From: Bacteroidales bacterium
GTDB lineage: Bacteria; Bacteroidota; Bacteroidia; Bacteroidales; UBA932
Reading direction: 5' to 3'
Assembly (NCBI GenBank): GCA_017398335.1
Contig: JAFQGK010000062.1
Coordinates: 1-63,569 of the forward strand
DNA: 63,569 bases
Part shown: positions 25,511 through 34,913 of the stretch, piece after piece
How the letters are laid out: every line of letters starts with the position of its first letter
Numbering within the stretch: position 1 is the stretch's first letter
The notes under the pieces: model-generated
Seen by the model: the letters and a program-made list of their open reading frames with translations, nothing else
The model's database searches: none
What the model was told of the DNA's origin: nothing
Made by a program: the position numbers and the translations under genes

Positions 25511-26992
25511 TTAATATGATATGGCAAATAGCACCCTCTGCTTTGAAGGCTTTCCTGAATATATACATGTACCCTCCTCGACGCATACAGCGCTGTCTAC
25601 AGGGATACAGCGTATAGTAGCCTTGGTTTCTTCCTTGATCTTCTCCTCGGTCTCCGGAGTACCGTCCCAATGGCAGAGAAGGAATCCGCCCTTAGTGATT
25701 TCCTCCTTGAACTCTTCCCAAGTATCGACCTTGCGGATGCTGTCGTCACGGAACTTGAGTGCCTTTGCATAGATGTTATCCTGGATCTCGTCAAGAAGAG
25801 CTGCAATAACGTCTGCAACGCCTTCCTGAGAATGAGATGACTTCTCACATGTGTCACGACGGGCAAGTTCCACTGTACCGTTTTCAAGATCACGTGCGCC
25901 CATAGCGAGACGTACAGGAACTCCCTTGAGTTCCCACTCCGCAAACTTGAATCCAGGACGGAGAGTGTCACGGCTGTCGATCTTCACGCTGATGCCCTTT
26001 GCAAGAAGTTCCTTCCTGAATGACTCCATCTTGTCGAGGATGGCATTGTTTACTGCCTCATCCTTACCTGTGATAGGAACCATTACAACCTGAATAGGAG
26101 CAAGCTTCGGAGGAAGTACGAGACCATTATCATCTCCGTGAGCCATGATGAGCGCACCCATAAGACGTGTGGAAACTCCCCAGGATGTTGCCCACACATA
26201 CTCCTGCTGCCCCTCCTTGTTGGTGAACATGACATCGAATGCCTTCGCAAAATTCTGTCCGAGGAAGTGCGATGTACCTGCCTGCAGAGCCTTTCCGTCC
26301 TGCATGAGCGCCTCGATTGTCATTGTATCGAGAGCTCCGGCAAAACGCTCGTTAGGGCTCTTGTGACCAACAACAACAGGGACACCCATATAATTGCGTG
26401 CGAAGTCAGCATATACATTTACCATCCTCATTGTCTCCTCTTCAGCCTCCTGACGTGTAGCATGAGCTGTATGGCCTTCCTGCCAGAGGAACTCGGCAGT
26501 ACGCAGGAAAAGACGGGTACGCATCTCCCAACGGACAACATTCGCCCACTGGTTGCAGAGAATCGGGAGGTCTCTCCATGATGTCACCCAGTTCTTATAT
26601 GTGTTCCATATGATTGTCTCGGATGTAGGCCTTACGATGAGTTCTTCCTCAAGCTTTGCTGAAGGATCCACTACCACACCGTTGCCATTCGGGTCTGCCA
26701 TAAGTCTGTGGTGTGTCACCACCGCGCATTCCTTAGCAAATCCTTCGACATGCTCCGCCTCACGGCTGAGGAAGGACTTAGGAATGAAAAGAGGGAAATA
26801 TGCGTTCTGCACACCTGTTTCCTTGAACATCTTGTCAAGCACGTCCTGCATCTTCTCCCAGATTGCATATCCGTAAGGCTTGATCACCATACATCCCCTG
26901 ACCGCAGAACGCTCGGCGAGATCCGCCTTCACAACGAGGTTGTCATACCACTGCGAGTAGTTGTCAGACCTCTTGGTTACTTCTTTTGCCAT
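25511..26992 (-). CDS. proS: Prolyl-tRNA synthetase, archaeal/eukaryotic type
   Basis: 493 residues, charging tRNA-Pro. It is the short class without the bacterial editing insert: [20 protein letters not shown] at the start, then [23 protein letters not shown], the motif 2 region [24 protein letters not shown], and an anticodon-binding domain followed by the C-terminal zinc-like domain ending in a conserved Tyr (FAISY). Bacteroidota normally carry this type. It is preceded by a 168-bp intergenic region with a TATCTTCG box 126-133 bp upstream. Confidence 0.95.
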   Translation of the reverse strand: MAKEVTKRSDNYSQWYDNLVVKADLAERSAVRGCMVIKPYGYAIWEKMQDVLDKMFKETGVQNAYFPLFIPKSFLSREAEHVEGFAKECAVVTHHRLMADPNGNGVVVDPSAKLEEELIVRPTSETIIWNTYKNWVTSWRDLPILCNQWANVVRWEMRTRLFLRTAEFLWQEGHTAHATRQEAEEETMRMVNVYADFARNYMGVPVVVGHKSPNERFAGALDTMTIEALMQDGKALQAGTSHFLGQNFAKAFDVMFTNKEGQQEYVWATSWGVSTRLMGALIMAHGDDNGLVLPPKLAPIQVVMVPITGKDEAVNNAILDKMESFRKELLAKGISVKIDSRDTLRPGFKFAEWELKGVPVRLAMGARDLENGTVELARRDTCEKSSHSQEGVADVIAALLDEIQDNIYAKALKFRDDSIRKVDTWEEFKEEITKGGFLLCHWDGTPETEEKIKEETKATIRCIPVDSAVCVEEGTCIYSGKPSKQRVLFAISY

Positions 26993-27160
26993 TGTATTCT
27001 TATTATTTGATTATATTTTATAACTTTGTAATGCAACTAAACCATTGGATCCGGCATCCATCTAATATAAAAAGGATGATCTTACTGCGGTATGGTTATT
27101 GCATTTAATAACAAGTTGCGAAGATACGAAATATTATTTATAAACATAGGAGAAAAGTCT
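26993..27160. promoter_or_regulatory. Shared divergent leader region of proS and the WY/Ser-rich lipoprotein
   Basis: A 168-bp intergenic region. The plus strand has TAACTTTG at 27021-27028, which would give the lipoprotein a leader of about 125 nt. The minus strand has TATCTTCG at 27119-27126, a near-match -7 box giving proS a leader of similar length. The two predicted transcripts would overlap by about 80 nt. An AGGAG Shine-Dalgarno-like sequence lies about 8 bp before the lipoprotein ATG, unusual for this phylum. Confidence 0.45.
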
Positions 27161-28384
27161 ATGAAAAAGATTATTACCCTGCTTGCAGGCGCCCTCTTCA
27201 TATTCTCCTCGTGCGGAACAACCGCCAGGTATTCCTCTGCTGACAGCGGACAGAGGTTTGCAGACGGGATTTACAGTTCAACCCCTTCCTATAAGGACAA
27301 GAACGCTACAGAGGCTTCAAAAGCCGGATTGCAGGAACTTGCTGAAAAGACCAGATCGTCACAGATATACTTGTTCGGGGACAAGAAGGACAGTGTGATG
27401 ATACCGGAAAACATGGCTGCCACCATCAGATTCGACAAGAATCTCGGCACCAGCGTTACCGTAGCGGATTTCGATCCATATGATTATTCTTCAGGGTGGT
27501 ACGCCGACAGATACAGATACAACAACTGGAACTGGAATTTCGGCGGCTACTATGACTGGCATTATGGCGGATGGTACGGTCCATGGTACTACAGCAGCAT
27601 ACATTACCCATGGCACTACAGAGGTTTTTATAACCCTTGGTATTACGGAGGCTGGTATGATCCGTGGTACGGAGGCGGTTTCTATGATCCTTGGTACTAT
27701 GGTTACAGAGGATGGTACGATCCGTTCTACGGCTATATGAACCCTTATTACTGCGGATGGTACGGCGGTTGGGACCCATACTGGCATCATCATCACCACC
27801 ATGTCGTTCTACCGTCACCGGGACATCATCCGACAAGAGAAGTATACAGAGGCTCCCGGGTAGAGACCGAGGGCAACAGAATGGTTGCAGGCAACAGAGT
27901 CACTGCCAGCACGGCAGGTTCGACGAACAGACGGGTCACCACGACCAGCAGAAGTTCATTCGGCACCAGCAGGTCATCCGCTTCACGAGATGTTCTCGGA
28001 AGAGGTACTGCTGCAGCAAGCCGCCCGTCTTCTTCATCATCCCCATCCGGCAGGGCAACAGTATCCGGCCAGAGCTCTACCAGATCGACAGCCACATACA
28101 GAAGGCCTTCAGGAATGTCTTCGCGCAGCTCGGCAAGTTCAACCGGCTACAGCAGAAGCACATCTTCCGGCAGCAACTCTTCTTATAGCAGAAGTTCGTC
28201 TTCAAGCAGCAGCTCTTCCTACAGCAGAAGCAGTTCGTCTGCAAGCCGCTCAAGCTACAGCACAGGATCTTCCGGCAGCTACAGCAGAAGCAGTTCGTCA
28301 AGCGGTGGTGGAGGTTACAGCAGGGGCAGTTCATCCGGTGGTGGCGGAGGCTACAGCAGGAGCAGTTCAGGAGGCCACAGATAA
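27161..28384 (+). CDS. Lipoprotein with Trp/Tyr/Gly repeat region and Ser-rich tail
   Basis: 407 residues from ATG 27161, chosen because it starts the signal peptide ending IFSSC (Cys18); the frame is open upstream to 27092. Residues about 20-105 are an ordinary globular segment. Residues about 112-208 are low-complexity repeats around G[WF]Y[DNG]PW[YF], such as GGWYDPWY, GGFYDPWYY and RGWYDPFY, at least seven times. Then come six histidines (209-214) and GHHP. The last 150 residues are Ser/Arg/Gly/Tyr repeats (SYSRSSSS, GGGGYSR) that would be unfolded. I do not recognise a function. A surface adhesive or matrix role is possible. The FadL-type gene follows 15 bp later. Confidence 0.85.
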   Translation: MKKIITLLAGALFIFSSCGTTARYSSADSGQRFADGIYSSTPSYKDKNATEASKAGLQELAEKTRSSQIYLFGDKKDSVMIPENMAATIRFDKNLGTSVTVADFDPYDYSSGWYADRYRYNNWNWNFGGYYDWHYGGWYGPWYYSSIHYPWHYRGFYNPWYYGGWYDPWYGGGFYDPWYYGYRGWYDPFYGYMNPYYCGWYGGWDPYWHHHHHHVVLPSPGHHPTREVYRGSRVETEGNRMVAGNRVTASTAGSTNRRVTTTSRSSFGTSRSSASRDVLGRGTAAASRPSSSSSPSGRATVSGQSSTRSTATYRRPSGMSSRSSASSTGYSRSTSSGSNSSYSRSSSSSSSSSYSRSSSSASRSSYSTGSSGSYSRSSSSSGGGGYSRGSSSGGGGGYSRSSSGGHR

Positions 28385-28405
28385 ACGATTCAAACTTATA
28401 TGATT

Positions 28406-30076
28406 ATGAAAAAGACAGCATTAACCGTTCTACTGGCAGTATTTGCATCCAGTCTGTACGCTCAGACTGCGTATGATGCACTTATGCTAAGTGAAAACAG
28501 CTATGAAGGGACCGCGAGATCGGTGGCAATGGGAAACGCCTTTACCGCATTGGGAGGAGATCTTGGAGCTGTCACCATCAATCCGGCAGGAAGCGCAATG
28601 GCTTCATACTCACAGATTACCGTAACTCCGGGCATTACAATATCATCCACTATAGCCCAGGGAGTCTCTCCTTATGAAAACGGAGACCTTCCATATTTCC
28701 AGAGGAAGATGAAAAGCGACCTGACCAAGTTCAACCTGCCTAACATAGGATTTTCAATTCATTTTGACACAGGCCGTAATTATGGAGTCAAGGGCTGGAA
28801 TCTCGGATTCATTGTAAACAGGACAGCTGACTACAATCAGGATGTATACGCCAACGGCAGGAACTCAACGACTTCCTTCATCGGCAAGATGGCATATGAC
28901 GCATCCATTGACGGATATTATCCTGAAGAACTTGGAAGTGACGACGCATATGACATAGGAATACCTTGGAAATATGTGACAGGATTCCAGAGTGCGATGT
29001 TCGATCCTTTCGATGACATCTATGTTGCGGCAACCGAGAAGGTCTTTGACGATAAGACAGCATTCGTTGCAGGAGAACTTGACCAGACATATGGCAGGAG
29101 AATCAGCGGCAACAAATATGAATATATAATCAATGCCGGACTGAACATCTCAGATTTTATATTTGTCGGAATGAATCTGGGGCTGAACTCCATGTCATAT
29201 TCATACAGCGAATATTTCAAGGAGAGAGCGGTCAATCCTGACGACTTCCTTATAGAGTATAAGGATGAGAACGGAGATGTAGTTTCCACGAGCTATTTCA
29301 ATCAGATGAAATACAAGAGCGGATACTCCCTTTCCGGTACAGGATATTTCGCAAAATTCGGAATCATAGTCAATCCGGTGAAAGGTCTGCGTTTCGGAAT
29401 AACATTGCAGACGCCTACAAGGACACAGATCGATGAGAGATGGGAAGACGAAGGCGAAACTGACTTCGTCGGTCCTGATGGAAAGAGCTACTCAGCACTC
29501 AGCCCATATGGAGAGAACAGCTGGACATTCACATCACCGCTCAAGGCAGGATTCGGTGCAGCATTTACATTCGGACAGGTCGGTTCAGTAAGTGCAGACT
29601 ACGAACTGAGCAACTACGGAAACATCAGATACCGCAGTTCAGATTATACAGACCGCGATATACTTGAAGACATCAACGAAGATATCAGAAACTCATACGG
29701 AGTTTCCCACAATATCCGGGCAGGTATTGAAATTAAACCGACTCCAGCATTTGCTGTAAGAGCAGGATACAACATGAAGAGCTCAGCCCAGAAGGCAATA
29801 TGGGACAGTTTCAGCGGAGAATACCTCAAGATGAACAAGGTATTCACCCATAAGGCATCAGTCGGTCTCGGATACAGCAGCAAGGGTTCCTTCTTTGCAG
29901 ACCTTGCATTGACCCGAACATTCATTCCACGTGAATACTTCATGCCATACGACGATTATGTATTCACAGCTGACAAGAACGGAGAGCCTATGATTGACCC
30001 TAACTACTATGCTCCCGAGCTCCTTATAAAGACAGCACAGTGGAAGGCCGTCCTGACCCTCGGATTCCGTTTCTAG
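28406..30076 (+). CDS. OmpP1/FadL/TodX-type outer membrane protein
   Basis: 556 residues from the ATG at 28406; an ATG two codons upstream (28400) is equally possible. Signal peptide ends SSLYAQ. The mature N-terminus has ARSVAMGNAFTALGGDLGAVTINPAGSA, the family hatch/plug signature (interrupted only for reading). The barrel ends in the aromatic strand VLTLGFRF. The family carries hydrophobic compounds such as long-chain fatty acids across the outer membrane; many Bacteroidota members have no assigned substrate. Follows the WY/Ser-rich lipoprotein on the same strand and ends at a strong terminator. Confidence 0.88.
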   Translation: MKKTALTVLLAVFASSLYAQTAYDALMLSENSYEGTARSVAMGNAFTALGGDLGAVTINPAGSAMASYSQITVTPGITISSTIAQGVSPYENGDLPYFQRKMKSDLTKFNLPNIGFSIHFDTGRNYGVKGWNLGFIVNRTADYNQDVYANGRNSTTSFIGKMAYDASIDGYYPEELGSDDAYDIGIPWKYVTGFQSAMFDPFDDIYVAATEKVFDDKTAFVAGELDQTYGRRISGNKYEYIINAGLNISDFIFVGMNLGLNSMSYSYSEYFKERAVNPDDFLIEYKDENGDVVSTSYFNQMKYKSGYSLSGTGYFAKFGIIVNPVKGLRFGITLQTPTRTQIDERWEDEGETDFVGPDGKSYSALSPYGENSWTFTSPLKAGFGAAFTFGQVGSVSADYELSNYGNIRYRSSDYTDRDILEDINEDIRNSYGVSHNIRAGIEIKPTPAFAVRAGYNMKSSAQKAIWDSFSGEYLKMNKVFTHKASVGLGYSSKGSFFADLALTRTFIPREYFMPYDDYVFTADKNGEPMIDPNYYAPELLIKTAQWKAVLTLGFRF

Positions 30077-30100
30077 ACATCTGACATACAGCATTATAAA

Positions 30101-30140
30101 GAACAAGGTGTGGAAAGACTCAGTCTTCCACACCTTGTTC
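30101..30140. terminator. Strong stem-loop behind the FadL-type gene
   Basis: Arms GAACAAGGTGTGGAAAGAC (30101-30119) and GTCTTCCACACCTTGTTC (30123-30140) pair along their whole length, with one bulged A. It could act on both strands, towards infB as well. Confidence 0.85.
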
Positions 30141-30184
30141 TCATATAGTTACCGGATACTGTACAGATACAGAACATTTGCTTC

Positions 30185-30212
30185 ATCATCTGCCGACCGG
30201 TCAGCAGATGAT
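30185..30212. terminator. Inverted repeat downstream of infB
   Basis: ATCATCTGC (30185-30193) and GCAGATGAT (30204-30212) form a perfect 9-bp stem with GACCGGTC inside the loop. It lies 13 bp after the infB stop on the minus strand but has no T-run. Possibly a 3' end processing or stability hairpin. Confidence 0.45.
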
Positions 30213-30224
30213 ATTAAATATATC

Positions 30225-33038
30225 TTAGAGCTTTCTCTTGATCTCTTCAATAGTATAGGCCTCGACAACGTCACCTACCTTGATATCATTGTAGCCCTGA
30301 ATGTTAAGACCGCAATCCATTCCCATCAGAACCTCCTTGACATCATCCTTGAACCTCTTGAGAGAGCCGAGCTCGCCTGTGTATACAACGATACCGTCAC
30401 GGATTACGCGGACCTTCGCTGTTCTCTGAAGCTTACCCTCACGGACGATACATCCGGCAATGGTACCGACCTTTGAAATCTTGAATGTCTCCTGAACCTC
30501 AGCGGTTGCAGTGACAACCTCCTTCTGCTCAGGCTCGAGCATACCCTCGATACCGCTCTTGAGTTCATTGATACAGTCATAGATGACTGAATACAGACGG
30601 ATTTCAATCTCCTCCTTCTCAGCAAGCTTTCTTGCAGAAGGCATAGGACGAACCTGGAAACCGATAATGATCGCATCGGAGGCAGCTGCAAGAAGGATAT
30701 CCGACTCCGAAATCGCTCCGACAGCCTTATGGATCACATTCACGCGGACCTCCTCGGTAGAGAGCTTGATGATTGAGTCAGAAAGAGCCTCAACCGATCC
30801 ATCCACGTCTCCCTTGACGATGACGTTGAGTTCCTTGAAGTTACCGATGGCGATACGGCGTCCGATCTCCTCGAGGGTCATATGCTTCTGAGTCTTGATA
30901 CCCTGGATACGGATAAGCTGCTCACGCTTGTTGGCGATATCCTTGGCCTCCTTCTCATCTGCCATTACCACGAAAGTCTCACCCGCAGTAGGTGCGCCGT
31001 TCAGACCGAGCACGGAAACCGGTGTCGAAGGTCCTGCCTCTTCCACCTTCTGTCCACGCTCGTTGAACATAGCCTTCACCCTACCGGTATAGCATCCTGA
31101 AAGCATCACATCGCCGACACGGAGAGAACCGTTCTGAACAAGAATAGTAGCGAGATATCCACGTCCCTTGTCAAGTGAAGACTCGATGACGGCACCAGAC
31201 GCCTTCTTGTTAGGATTAGCCTTAAGCTCAAGCATCTCCGCCTCAAGAAGGACCTTGTCAAGAAGAAGGTCTACATTGATACCCTTCTTTGCCGATATTT
31301 CCTGACACTGGTATTTTCCTCCCCAATCCTCAACAAGGATATTCATATTTGACAGCTGCTCACGTATCTTGTCCGGATTTGCACCAGGCTTATCGATCTT
31401 GTTGATGGCAAACACCATCGGAACGCCTGCCGCCTGCGCATGGTTGATAGCCTCAACTGTCTGAGGCATGATGCAGTCGTCGGCAGCTACAATGATGATA
31501 GCCACGTCAGTCATCTTCGCACCACGGGCACGCATCGCCGTAAACGCCTCATGACCTGGAGTATCAAGGAATGTAATCCTCTGACCATCAGCAAGTTCAA
31601 CATGATATGCACCGATATGCTGAGTGATACCGCCGGCCTCACCAGCAATCACATTCGCACTACGGATGTGGTCGAGAAGCGAAGTCTTACCGTGGTCAAC
31701 GTGACCCATCACGGTAATTACCGGTGGACGTGGAAGAAGATCCTCATCTGAATCCTCGACCTCTCCCTGAGCAATAGCATCAGTAAGGTTGGCTGTCACG
31801 AACTCGACCTCATATCCGAACTCCTCCGCAACCAGAACAAGTGTCTCTGCATCAAGACGCTGGTTGATGGACACCATCATACCGAGGCTCATGCAGGCTC
31901 CGATGACCTTTGTCACAGGAGTGTTGTTCATAAGGGTCGCCAGATCGTTGACAGTAACGAACTCCGTCACCTTGAGAACCTTCTGCTCGAGTTCCTGCAT
32001 CTCCATCTCCTCCTGCATTCTCTGCGATGCGAGTTCCCTCTTCTCCTTTCTATGCTTGGCTCCGAAATTCTGCTTCTTGTTCTCGTTCATGCGGGCATAT
32101 GTCTCCTTGATCTGCTTCTGGATTTCCTTCTGCATCTCTTCCTGCTCCGCCTCAGTCATTGCCGGCTTGAACTTGTCACCACCACGGTCACGACGGTTCT
32201 TCTTGCCGTTCTTACCCTGATTCTGCTGCTGTGCAGGGGCATTCCCACCTTTGTTCTTATCCTTACGGCTGACCTTATTATCAGCCTCTACCTTAGTGAC
32301 ATCCACCTTCTGGCTTCCGCCTTTCTCGATTCTCTCTCTCTTCTTCTTTTTCTTCTTGTCAAACTGAGAAAGATCGATCTTATCGACAACCTTAGGTCCG
32401 GCAAGACGTTCTACCTCAACCTTGATTTCCCTTGGCTCAGCCTTGACTTCTTCCTGCTGTCTGATTTCCTCAACAACCTCTGCCTTCTCCTCCTGTACCG
32501 GAACAGCGACAGGCTCTGCTGCCACTTCCTCTTTTTCCGCTGGGGTCTGGGCGGATACAGGTTCTGGCACAGGTGCTGGCTCCGGCTCAGCAGCCATCTC
32601 TACTTGTGCAGGTTTCTTATCAAATTTCGAAAGGTCTATCTTATCTACGATCTTAAGCCCTGCCGACTCCTCCACCTTCGGTTCTTCCTTAGGAAGATCC
32701 TGCTTAGGGAGTTCCTGAGGCACAGATTTCTCTTCAACAAGGACATTGCTCTTGATGACAACCTCCTTCTCCGGAACATCTTCCTCCTCCTGGACTGTCT
32801 GCTTCTTCTTTGAACCAAGCTCAATAATTTCCTTGAGCTTGATTGTGACTTTTTCTGAGTCTTTCTTAAGTTTCAGGTCTTCTCCGAACTTGGCTTCTAT
32901 AGCCGGAAGATATTCATCCGACACCTTAGCATTCGGATTCATTTCCACGTTAGCGCCTTTCTCATTGAGAAAATCAACGAGTCTTGCCAGTCCGATACTG
33001 AATTGTTTTGTAAGTTTGCTTAGTCTTATTTCTGCCAT
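30225..33038 (-). CDS. infB: Translation initiation factor IF-2
   Basis: A 937-residue GTPase that places initiator tRNA on the 30S subunit. An N-terminal IF2_N helix bundle ([20 protein letters not shown]) is followed by a long Glu/Pro/Val-rich and then Lys-rich linker (about residues 80-330), a second IF2_N segment, and the G domain with [17 protein letters not shown] and NKIDK. Domains II, III and IV complete the protein. The repeated phrase [14 protein letters not shown] in the linker occurs twice in near-identical form. Last gene of rimP-nusA-infB. Confidence 0.97.
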   Translation of the reverse strand: MAEIRLSKLTKQFSIGLARLVDFLNEKGANVEMNPNAKVSDEYLPAIEAKFGEDLKLKKDSEKVTIKLKEIIELGSKKKQTVQEEEDVPEKEVVIKSNVLVEEKSVPQELPKQDLPKEEPKVEESAGLKIVDKIDLSKFDKKPAQVEMAAEPEPAPVPEPVSAQTPAEKEEVAAEPVAVPVQEEKAEVVEEIRQQEEVKAEPREIKVEVERLAGPKVVDKIDLSQFDKKKKKKRERIEKGGSQKVDVTKVEADNKVSRKDKNKGGNAPAQQQNQGKNGKKNRRDRGGDKFKPAMTEAEQEEMQKEIQKQIKETYARMNENKKQNFGAKHRKEKRELASQRMQEEMEMQELEQKVLKVTEFVTVNDLATLMNNTPVTKVIGACMSLGMMVSINQRLDAETLVLVAEEFGYEVEFVTANLTDAIAQGEVEDSDEDLLPRPPVITVMGHVDHGKTSLLDHIRSANVIAGEAGGITQHIGAYHVELADGQRITFLDTPGHEAFTAMRARGAKMTDVAIIIVAADDCIMPQTVEAINHAQAAGVPMVFAINKIDKPGANPDKIREQLSNMNILVEDWGGKYQCQEISAKKGINVDLLLDKVLLEAEMLELKANPNKKASGAVIESSLDKGRGYLATILVQNGSLRVGDVMLSGCYTGRVKAMFNERGQKVEEAGPSTPVSVLGLNGAPTAGETFVVMADEKEAKDIANKREQLIRIQGIKTQKHMTLEEIGRRIAIGNFKELNVIVKGDVDGSVEALSDSIIKLSTEEVRVNVIHKAVGAISESDILLAAASDAIIIGFQVRPMPSARKLAEKEEIEIRLYSVIYDCINELKSGIEGMLEPEQKEVVTATAEVQETFKISKVGTIAGCIVREGKLQRTAKVRVIRDGIVVYTGELGSLKRFKDDVKEVLMGMDCGLNIQGYNDIKVGDVVEAYTIEEIKRKL

Positions 33039-33061
33039 ATTTTACCCCCAGATTTAAATTC

Positions 33062-34315
33062 CTACTCTTCGTCTTCAAATTCTGCGCGGAGGATATCAAG
33101 TACCTCAGCCACAGTCTCATCTTCAAGGTCTGCTCTCTTAGCGATATCAGCAGCAGAAAGAGCGAGAACGCTCTTTGCAGTATCGCAGCCGATACCCTGA
33201 AGCTTCTCGATGATCCACTCTTCGATCACATCATTGAACTCACTGAGCAGTACATCCTCTTCATCATCATCTCCGCCTTCTGCAGAAAGTTCTCTCCAGA
33301 CCTCGATTTCCTTACCGACAAGCATACCGGCAAGACGAATATTGCATCCGCCCTTACCAATACCCTTCTTAACCTCATCAGGAAGCATATATACCTTGAT
33401 CTTATCATCTTCTCCGCCAAGAACCACTGAAGATATCTTAGCTGGATTGAGAGCTCTCTGGATGAGAAGCTGAGTATTGCTTGTCCACTGGAGGACGTCG
33501 ATATTTTCATTGCGGAGCTCTCTTACGATACCGATGATACGGGCACCCTTCACACCTATACAAGCTCCGATAGGGTCAATCCTCTCATCATATGACTCGA
33601 CAGCGACCTTAGCACGCTCACCCGGTACACGTACAACCTTCTTGATTGTGATGAGACCGTCATATATTTCAGGAACCTCCTGTTCGAAGAGTTTCTCAAG
33701 GAACTCTGGAGAAGTTCTTGAAAGAACGATATAAGGAGTTGTATTGTTCTTCATCTCAACACTCTTGATGATAGCCCTCACCGTATCGTTCTTCTTGAAG
33801 TGTTCTCCAGGGATCTGCTCTGACTTAGGGAGACGGAGTTCGTTTCCGTCCTCATCAAGGATAAGAACCTCCTTTGCCCAGGTCTGGTAAACCTCACCAG
33901 TGAAAAGTTCTCCGATCTTGCCTACATACTTGTTGTAAAGATTAGCCTTCTCGATATCCATGATACGACCCTGAAGGTTCTGACGGATATTGAGGATACC
34001 ACGGCGTCCGAAATCCTTGAGTTCGATCTTCTTGGCGAAAGTTTCTCCAAGTTCATAATCATCGTCGAGAGCCTCGTCATTGATGGCAATCTGAGTATTA
34101 GGGTCTTCCACCTCCTCAACGACTTCCCTGTTCCAATAGATCTCACAGTCACCCTTATCGATATTGATAATGATGTCAAAGTTGTCTGCCGATCCGTAAG
34201 TCTTTGTGATCTGAGTCCTGAACACATCCTCGAGAACACCCATCATTGTAGGTCTGTCGATATTCTTCTGGTTCTTGAACTCTGCAAAAGCATCTTTAAG
34301 TTCTATCTTTTCCAT
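33062..34315 (-). CDS. nusA: Transcription termination/antitermination factor NusA
   Basis: A 417-residue RNA polymerase-associated factor for pausing, termination and antitermination. An N-terminal RNAP-binding domain, an S1 domain (about 130-200), and two KH domains (CIGVKGARIIGIVRELRNE and GKGGCNIRLAGMLVGKEIEV) are visible. The C-terminus is a short helix-hairpin-helix-like region (LSAADIAKRADLEDETVAEVLDI). The acidic repeats of E. coli NusA are absent, as usual outside gammaproteobacteria. It lies 11 bp after rimP and 23 bp before infB. Confidence 0.96.
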   Translation of the reverse strand: MEKIELKDAFAEFKNQKNIDRPTMMGVLEDVFRTQITKTYGSADNFDIIINIDKGDCEIYWNREVVEEVEDPNTQIAINDEALDDDYELGETFAKKIELKDFGRRGILNIRQNLQGRIMDIEKANLYNKYVGKIGELFTGEVYQTWAKEVLILDEDGNELRLPKSEQIPGEHFKKNDTVRAIIKSVEMKNNTTPYIVLSRTSPEFLEKLFEQEVPEIYDGLITIKKVVRVPGERAKVAVESYDERIDPIGACIGVKGARIIGIVRELRNENIDVLQWTSNTQLLIQRALNPAKISSVVLGGEDDKIKVYMLPDEVKKGIGKGGCNIRLAGMLVGKEIEVWRELSAEGGDDDEEDVLLSEFNDVIEEWIIEKLQGIGCDTAKSVLALSAADIAKRADLEDETVAEVLDILRAEFEDEE

Positions 34316-34326
34316 TATGTTGATTG

Positions 34327-34794
34327 TTAATTAAATTCCACAAAAGGACGGACTGCATTGACCTGGTCCATCGTAAAACGGTCGACATGCTCGACCAGTT
34401 CCTTCTTCTTCTTTCCCTCCACTGATTCCTTGACAGTATACTTCAAAGTTACGCTTTCCTCGTCAGCAGCCTCCAGCACCGCTACCATCTTCTTTCCCCC
34501 CTTCAGCTGCACTTCCACCTTCTTTCCGACAGCCTTGAGATACTGCTTGAGCACCTTGAACGGCTGGTCGAGACCAGCAGAAGTCACAGTAAGCGAATAA
34601 TCCTCCTTCTCTCTGTCGAAACACGACTCGAAGAAACGGCTCACTGCAACACAGTCATCAAGTTCTACTACACCATCTTCCGATTCTATGGTAAGTTCTA
34701 TATCATTATCCTTGCTGATATTTATATCAACAATATATAACCCACGTGCAACAATTTCAGCACCTATTGCATCTATTATCTCTGAAATGTTCAT
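34327..34794 (-). CDS. rimP: Ribosome maturation factor RimP
   Basis: A 155-residue factor needed for 30S subunit assembly. The N-terminal alpha/beta domain has LDDCVAVSRFFESCFDREKEDYSL and the sequence VTSAGLDQPF matches the V[SG]SPG[IL][DE]RP-type motif. An SH3-like C-terminal domain carries Lys-rich strands. First gene of rimP-nusA-infB; its leader holds a canonical promoter and a GC-rich hairpin. Confidence 0.93.
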   Translation of the reverse strand: MNISEIIDAIGAEIVARGLYIVDINISKDNDIELTIESEDGVVELDDCVAVSRFFESCFDREKEDYSLTVTSAGLDQPFKVLKQYLKAVGKKVEVQLKGGKKMVAVLEAADEESVTLKYTVKESVEGKKKKELVEHVDRFTMDQVNAVRPFVEFN

Positions 34795-34820
34795 TTGTCA
34801 ACGATGATTTGCATAAAATA

Positions 34821-34839
34821 AGGGGGCTTGCTGCCCCCT
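34821..34839 (-). promoter_or_regulatory. Hairpin in the leader of rimP-nusA-infB, possible attenuator
   Basis: On the minus strand AGGGGGC, a 5-nt loop and GCCCCCT are followed by TTATTTTA. It lies between the promoter at 34858-34888 and the rimP ATG at 34794. The T-rich tail is only on the operon strand. NusA autoregulates this operon in E. coli; here control by this hairpin is inference. Confidence 0.55.
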
Positions 34840-34857
34840 GAAATCTGTCTCACGCTG

Positions 34858-34888
34858 CAAATGTACGAATAATTTCCAAAAATACAAA
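34858..34888 (-). promoter_or_regulatory. Canonical promoter of rimP-nusA-infB
   Basis: On the minus strand TTTG (34885-34888), 19 bp, TACATTTG (34858-34865). Predicted start of transcription is about 60 nt before the rimP ATG, leaving room for the leader hairpin. Confidence 0.82.
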
Positions 34889-34913
34889 AATTAAAACCCG
34901 AACCTGTAGTGAT

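Noticed and set aside
27785-27802. Six-histidine stretch as an engineered tag
   Set aside because: It uses mixed CAT/CAC codons in the middle of a natural low-complexity lipoprotein with neighbouring His and Tyr repeats; nothing suggests a construct.
32052-32813. 253-codon open frame on the plus strand opposite infB
   Set aside because: Leu-rich translation that mirrors the Glu/Lys-rich linker of IF-2; no start context or family. A shadow frame. Other plus-strand frames opposite infB are the same.
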